Shown: piece by piece, positions 20,951 through 24,040 of the stretch | Layout: each line of letters begins with the position of its first letter | How positions within the stretch are numbered: the stretch's first letter is position 1 | Source: a virus | Length of the DNA stretch: 24,040 bases | Strand: one strand, 5' to 3' | Virus record (IMG/VR): IMGVR_UViG_3300036045_000062 | Span: 1-24,040 of that record | Notes under the pieces: model-generated | What the model was told of the DNA's origin: nothing | Database searches by the model: none | What the model saw: the letters and a program-made list of their open reading frames with translations, nothing else | Translations under genes and position numbers: made by a program

Positions 20951-22197
20951 TTGAATTATTAGCATTCCCTTGTTTAATTGCCGCGGCCGCATTAATGCCA
21001 AAGAGAGGTATGTCAGATAAGATAAAAATAGAAACCATATTTAAAAACACCAGATATGGGATACCAGGTAAAAGTGAAGAAGATCCAATTAAAACACCTA
21101 CTTTTAAATTCAAGAAAAAGTTATTTGACGGAGAAAAAGAGATAGGGATGAACTATCACTATTCCGTACCTTTAGGCTTACCAGCAACCAAAATGAAGAA
21201 GATTGAAAAAGAAATCAATGTGTTTAGTGATGGGTTAGGCAAGCCTGTGGAAGTGGAATTCAAAAATGGGTACCTACAAGTTAAAGTCTATAATGAAGAG
21301 CTTCCTGAGTTATTTCCTTATGCTGAACTTCCACAGAAGTCTAATAAATGGGTGGTGCCAATAGGGAAATCCGTTGAAGGGTTAATATGGCATAACTTTG
21401 ACCACACACCACACATGACTGGAGCAGGAACAACACGTTTTGGGAAAACAGTATTATTACGAATGATGATGACTTATTTGATTGAAAATCATTCAAAGGA
21501 TGTTGAATTCTACATTATTGATTTAAAAGGAGGATTAGAGTTTAGTCGTTATTCTTCACTCGAACAAGTAAAAGGTGTTGCAGCTGATGTTTATGAAGCA
21601 GCGGATTTACTGGAAAAGATTAAAAGAAATTTTGAAGCCGATTATGAGCATTTCCGAAAGAACAACTATTCAAATGTAGTTGACGCTCCAATTAAAAAAA
21701 GACGATTCATAATTGTGGATGAAGCTGCACAGTTAGCTCCAGATCGTTTCCACAGCAGAGAAGAAAAGATGCTATTAAGTTTATGTCAAGGTATTCTTTC
21801 AGAGGTTGCACGTGTAGCTGGTGCGCTTGGATACAGATTAATATTTGCAACTCAATATCCTACAGCTGATACATTACCTAGACAGATAAAACAGAATGCC
21901 GATGCTAAGATCACATTTAGATTACCAAGTGGATACGCTTCTGGAGTTGCTATAGATGATTATGGAGCCGAAGAACTACCTTCTGATATCAAAGGTAGGG
22001 CATTGTTTAAAACACATGAATTAAAGGAATTACAAGTACCTTTTATCTCACATGATGAAATGTGGGAACGTTTAGAGAAGTACCAACAACCACAAGTATT
22101 GGAGGTTAAACCGGATCATGTTGTCGAACATAGAGAAGAAGAGAAAGAGACAGGAGAAGATCTTGTTAAGTTTGGAAAAGATGGGATTCGCCACTAG
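20947..22197 (+). CDS. FtsK/SpoIIIE-like DNA translocase/coupling ATPase
   Basis: A 416-residue P-loop ATPase of the FtsK/HerA group. Residues 4-17 (LLAFPCLIAAAALM) are a single short hydrophobic segment, possibly a membrane anchor. The motor domain has Walker A GTTRFGKT at 161-168, the IIDLKGG strand-loop at 190-196, Walker B RRFIIVDEA with D258/E259, and FATQYPTADTLPRQIKQN, the sensor segment characteristic of FtsK-type motors. There is no DNA-reading gamma domain. In Gram-positive phage and plasmid modules such proteins pair with a replication-relaxation protein, as here. It likely moves or remodels DNA during replication or maintenance. A GGAGGAG site precedes the ATG. The last 80 nt overlap the next gene. 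Confidence 0.92.
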   Translation: MIELLAFPCLIAAAALMPKRGMSDKIKIETIFKNTRYGIPGKSEEDPIKTPTFKFKKKLFDGEKEIGMNYHYSVPLGLPATKMKKIEKEINVFSDGLGKPVEVEFKNGYLQVKVYNEELPELFPYAELPQKSNKWVVPIGKSVEGLIWHNFDHTPHMTGAGTTRFGKTVLLRMMMTYLIENHSKDVEFYIIDLKGGLEFSRYSSLEQVKGVAADVYEAADLLEKIKRNFEADYEHFRKNNYSNVVDAPIKKRRFIIVDEAAQLAPDRFHSREEKMLLSLCQGILSEVARVAGALGYRLIFATQYPTADTLPRQIKQNADAKITFRLPSGYASGVAIDDYGAEELPSDIKGRALFKTHELKELQVPFISHDEMWERLEKYQQPQVLEVKPDHVVEHREEEKETGEDLVKFGKDGIRH

Positions 22198-22753
22198 GCA
22201 TCATCTTCAAAAGTTACATGACCTTGGGGCCGATAGAAACGCAATAAGAGTACTAAAAGAAATGAATGAGTATTTGCATATTAAAAGAGTTTCAGAAAAC
22301 ATCTATTACCTCAATCAGTTAGGAAGGGAAGTGATTGGCTCAGATAAAGAAACTAAATGGAATAACCAAATTGACCATCATTTACTACGAAACGATATGT
22401 ATATCTATTTTGGGTGCCCTGATGATTGGGAGAATGAGGACTCAGTAACATTTAAATACAAAGAGAAACAGGATAATAAAATCATTTGGAAAACATCAAA
22501 AATAATACCAGACGCAACTTTCACAAAAGAAGGAGTACATCATTTTCTAGAGGTAGATCGCACTCAATCGATGACTGAGAACAAAAAGAAAATCAATCAA
22601 TATAAATTGTTGGATTGGTCTATCCAAGAAAAATATAAGACTAAACCCGTTCTTGTTTTTTACACAACTACAAACCACAGAAAACAGATTTTAGAGGATG
22701 TTTGTTCGAAAGTCGGATTAGATCACATGATTCTAACGAAAGAAGATTTATAG
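22118..22753 (+). CDS. Replication-relaxation family protein
   Basis: A 211-residue protein of the Replic_Relax (PF13814) type. The N-terminal winged-helix-like part reads KRQEKILLSLEKMGFATRHH, then LHDLGADRNAIRVLKEMNEYL and YYLNQLGREVIG. The C-terminal part has IDHHLLRNDMYIYFG, SKIIPDATF, HHFLEVDRTQSM and PVLVFYTTT, a pattern reminiscent of a nuclease-like fold with conserved acidic and Gln residues (LEVDRTQ). It is thought to act at the replication origin of plasmid-like elements. It starts inside the FtsK-like gene with GGAGG 12 nt upstream, an 80-nt overlap. The stop codon's G is the first base of the 20-bp palindrome, so parM control sequence begins directly at its end. Confidence 0.88.
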   Translation: MLSNIEKKRKRQEKILLSLEKMGFATRHHLQKLHDLGADRNAIRVLKEMNEYLHIKRVSENIYYLNQLGREVIGSDKETKWNNQIDHHLLRNDMYIYFGCPDDWENEDSVTFKYKEKQDNKIIWKTSKIIPDATFTKEGVHHFLEVDRTQSMTENKKKINQYKLLDWSIQEKYKTKPVLVFYTTTNHRKQILEDVCSKVGLDHMILTKEDL

Positions 22754-22804
22754 TTACTAACTAGTTAGTAACCACATTGTTTTAGTTCTTAACTAGTTAG
22801 TAAC
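22753..22804. repeat. Twin 20-bp palindromic sites upstream of the actin gene
   Basis: The first site, GTTACTAACTAGTTAGTAAC at 22753-22772, is a perfect palindrome. The second, 22785-22804, has the same right half and central CTAG but a changed left arm (GTTCTTAAC). Their starts are 32 bp apart, about three helical turns, so both would face the same side of DNA. The position directly before the ParM/ParR genes fits a centromere (parC) and/or operator bound by the RHH adaptor. TetR-type repressors also use palindromes of this form, so a regulator encoded elsewhere is possible. Confidence 0.75.
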
Positions 22805-22820
22805 CAGAGAGGTGTACAAA

Positions 22821-23654
22821 ATGATTATTGGTATTGATGCAGGTAATTACCGGGTAAAGGTATGTGGTCCACAAGGGTTAGATATATTTAGCTCTACATT
22901 AGGTGAATATCGTGATAGAAGAATCAAGAACACACCATGCAAAGATGATATGATTTTCGAGTTTGAAGGAAGAAAAGGATTTGCCGGAAGCCTAGCCGAT
23001 GCTGAATCAGAGTTTGGTGGTTCTATCATGGGAGATAGTAAAGCGCATGAGGATGCAAAACTTAGAATCATATTGGCCCTCCACAGATATAGTCAAACAA
23101 CTAATCAATTTCAAATTATTGTTGGCCAACCGATCAGCAAGCATACAGAAGAAGAAAAGAAACGAATTAAAGATATGTTAAAAGGTTCCCATGAAATCAC
23201 TGTAAATGATAAGACCAAAGTAATTCATATCTCTCATGTGGAAGTAGCAGCTGAGGGTGGAGCTTCCTTCTGGAGTAAACCAAAAGATGGATTAGTGAGA
23301 ATCGTTGATGTGGGTAGTGCGACGGTAAATTGTGCTTCACTGTTAAATAAGAGGTATATAGATAAAGATTCGTTTACCTTACCTTTTGGCTTAAATACAG
23401 TCGTTTCTAGCGACTTAGGAGCATTGGCTAGGGGAATAGTCACACACACAACAAAGAAGTGGAATAACACTGATAAAGGCTATTTAGTTGGTGGTGCAGC
23501 ATATAAGTTAATTCCTTATATTCAACAGTATTATCCAAATATAGAGGTAATGAAGCCGATATATGAATCTGTGTGTGGTGATCCAATATTCGCGAATGCT
23601 ATCGGCTTCTATAAGATAGGATGTTCTATTTATGGCAAAGTTAATCAAAAATAA
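22821..23654 (+). CDS. parM: ParM-like actin (plasmid segregation ATPase)
   Basis: A 277-residue actin-like ATPase that would polymerise to push replicon copies apart. Actin signatures: phosphate 1 loop GIDAGNYRVKV (residues 4-14, D5), phosphate 2 IVDVGSATVN (161-170, D163), and the adenosine region YLVGGAAY (221-228). FANAIGFYKIG (257-267) is the typical ParM/Alp C-terminal signature. It is short for ParM (about 320) and close to AlfA in length. GAGAGGTG sits 6 nt before the ATG at 22821; an in-frame GTG at 22812 lies inside that site. The next gene overlaps by 23 nt. The assignment to the ParM/Alp superfamily is solid; the exact branch needs a tree. Confidence 0.92.
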   Translation: MIIGIDAGNYRVKVCGPQGLDIFSSTLGEYRDRRIKNTPCKDDMIFEFEGRKGFAGSLADAESEFGGSIMGDSKAHEDAKLRIILALHRYSQTTNQFQIIVGQPISKHTEEEKKRIKDMLKGSHEITVNDKTKVIHISHVEVAAEGGASFWSKPKDGLVRIVDVGSATVNCASLLNKRYIDKDSFTLPFGLNTVVSSDLGALARGIVTHTTKKWNNTDKGYLVGGAAYKLIPYIQQYYPNIEVMKPIYESVCGDPIFANAIGFYKIGCSIYGKVNQK

Positions 23655-23850
23655 ATCCGTATCGTTTAACGTGTTGGATCCGTACCAGAAGAAGTTATTT
23701 GAACACTCAGGGCAGTACATGAATTTTTCCTCTTATGTAAAGTCGTTAATTCAACGAGATATGGAGGAGGGAGAGGTTAAGATTAAGTATGATGAGGTTG
23801 AACAAGATAATATACCAGTTGAAGAAGACTTAATGAATGATCTAATATAA
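23632..23850 (+). CDS. parR: Ribbon-helix-helix ParR-like adaptor
   Basis: A 72-residue protein beginning within the actin gene. Residues 5-15 (IKNKSVSFNVL) form the DNA-binding ribbon, and DPYQKKLFEHSGQY plus NFSSYVKSLIQRDME the two helices of an RHH fold. The C-terminal 25 residues are acidic (YDEVEQDNIPVEEDL) and would contact the filament. Small RHH proteins coupled to a ParM gene are the usual ParR adaptors that bind the centromere. Here the palindromes at 22753-22804 are the likely target. RHH type is clear from sequence; ParR function is inferred from context. Confidence 0.85.
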   Translation: MAKLIKNKSVSFNVLDPYQKKLFEHSGQYMNFSSYVKSLIQRDMEEGEVKIKYDEVEQDNIPVEEDLMNDLI

Positions 23851-23866
23851 ATCACCTCAAGACAAT

Positions 23867-23892
23867 AAAAAAAGGGTCAATTCGCTTTGACC
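23867..23892. terminator. Terminator-like hairpin, best oriented leftward
   Basis: Stem ggtcaa / ttgacc with loop TTCGCT, preceded on the + strand by seven A's (23867-23873). That gives a proper T-tract only on the - strand. It may end a leftward gene lying beyond the window, and may also weakly stop the parMR transcript. Confidence 0.5.
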
Positions 23893-23917
23893 ACGAAAAT
23901 GACCACTCAACGTTTGC

Positions 23918-23972
23918 AAATTATGCCGAATTGGGTAGAATATGAGGAGTGAGTTATTCAAATAATGCCGAA
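23918..23972 (+). repeat. Direct repeat AAAT[TA]ATGCCGAA
   Basis: Two 13-bp copies (23918-23930 and 23960-23972) differ at one base and start 42 bp apart. A further short pair, TGACCAC, occurs at 23888 and 23900. These lie in the 190-nt gene-free end of the window (23851-24040). Iteron, IS-end or operator roles are all possible; nothing decides between them. Confidence 0.45.
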
Positions 23973-23995
23973 ACAAAGGCAATATGCTTTTTTTG

Positions 23996-24040
23996 CTTCT
24001 ATAGAGGTGTAAAGAAAAAAACTTTACACCTCTATAGAAG
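23996..24040. repeat. Perfect 19-bp inverted repeat at the window end
   Basis: Arms 23996-24014 and 24022-24040 are exact reverse complements around a loop of seven A's (24015-24021). The stem is longer than any terminator in the window and lacks a visible T-tail because the sequence ends. On the - strand the loop is T7. The arm may continue beyond the end, since the base before it, G23995, would need a C at 24041. It could be a strong terminator, a replication-origin hairpin, a small mobile-element relic or a sequence-end artefact. Confidence 0.8.

Noticed and set aside
20978-20994. GC-rich patch with a NotI-like site (gccgcggccgc)
   Set aside because: It simply encodes the Ala run of the hydrophobic N-terminal segment of the FtsK-like protein, and there is no sign of engineered sequence around it.
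22163-22165. TTG as alternative start of the replication-relaxation gene
   Set aside because: It would remove the KKRKRQEKI N-terminal segment and leave the longer, better supported ATG at 22118 unexplained. It was kept only as a test point.
23996-24040. Hairpin telomere of a linear plasmid-prophage
   Set aside because: Protelomerase sites are continuous palindromes. This one has a central A7 loop on one strand only, and no protelomerase gene is visible.
1-24040. tRNA genes, integrase or other recombinase genes
   Set aside because: I looked for cloverleaf-like intergenic sequence and for recombinase motifs in all sizeable frames and saw none. The few gaps are short and accounted for.

Overview
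The window is one nearly gap-free, AT-rich segment of a temperate, HK97-type siphovirus of a low-GC Gram-positive host. Strong AGGAGG-type ribosome binding sites, frequent TTG and GTG starts, and the FtsK-like plus replication-relaxation gene pair all suggest a Bacillaceae host. I would guess the Bacillus cereus group or a relative, which is inference. Almost every gene reads rightward. The only convincing leftward genes are a small repressor-like HTH gene and a tiny CxxC protein gene at 18888-19218.

Layout. 28-5122 is the packaging and head module: small and large terminase, portal, HK97 prohead protease, and major capsid protein with a delta domain. 5137-6784 holds five small head-tail joining genes. 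6793-10910 is the tail tube and tail assembly region: major tail protein, a G/T chaperone pair with two in-frame -1 slippery heptamers, a 710-residue tape measure with three exact-length 44-residue repeats, and the distal tail protein. 10922-12325 encodes a tail protein with a polysaccharide-deacetylase (NodB-like) domain. 12407-14007 is a lysis cassette (DUF6527-like protein, holin, GH25 lysozyme) fenced by terminators. 14052-16714 encodes beta-rich probable virion-surface proteins, ending with a fibre-like protein built of nine 14-residue repeats. 16808-18673 is the tail endopeptidase (Tal), placed unusually far downstream of the distal tail gene, beyond the lysis genes. 18859-19371 is a control region with a bidirectional terminator, the leftward repressor pair and a divergent intergenic region. 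19372-20950 is a run of small, tightly coupled unknown genes. 20947-22753 encodes an FtsK/SpoIIIE-like ATPase and a replication-relaxation family protein, whose genes overlap by 80 nt. 22753-23850 is a plasmid-type segregation cassette: two palindromic sites 32 bp apart, a ParM-like actin and a ribbon-helix-helix ParR-like adaptor. The last 190 bases are non-coding and end in a perfect 19-bp inverted repeat.

How it fits together. The left 18 kb builds, packages and releases virions. The right 5 kb looks like a plasmid core: repressor, a translocase plus replication-relaxation pair, and an actin-based partition system. No integrase, recombinase, tRNA gene or CRISPR array is visible. The simplest reading is a phage-plasmid whose prophage is kept as a segregated extrachromosomal replicon, although the rest of the genome lies outside the window and could change this. 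The points most worth a second look are the partition cassette and its palindromes, the terminal hairpin, the repetitive fibre with an internal start, the tail deacetylase, the displaced Tal gene and the duplicated terminator/ribosome-binding unit around the DUF6527 gene.
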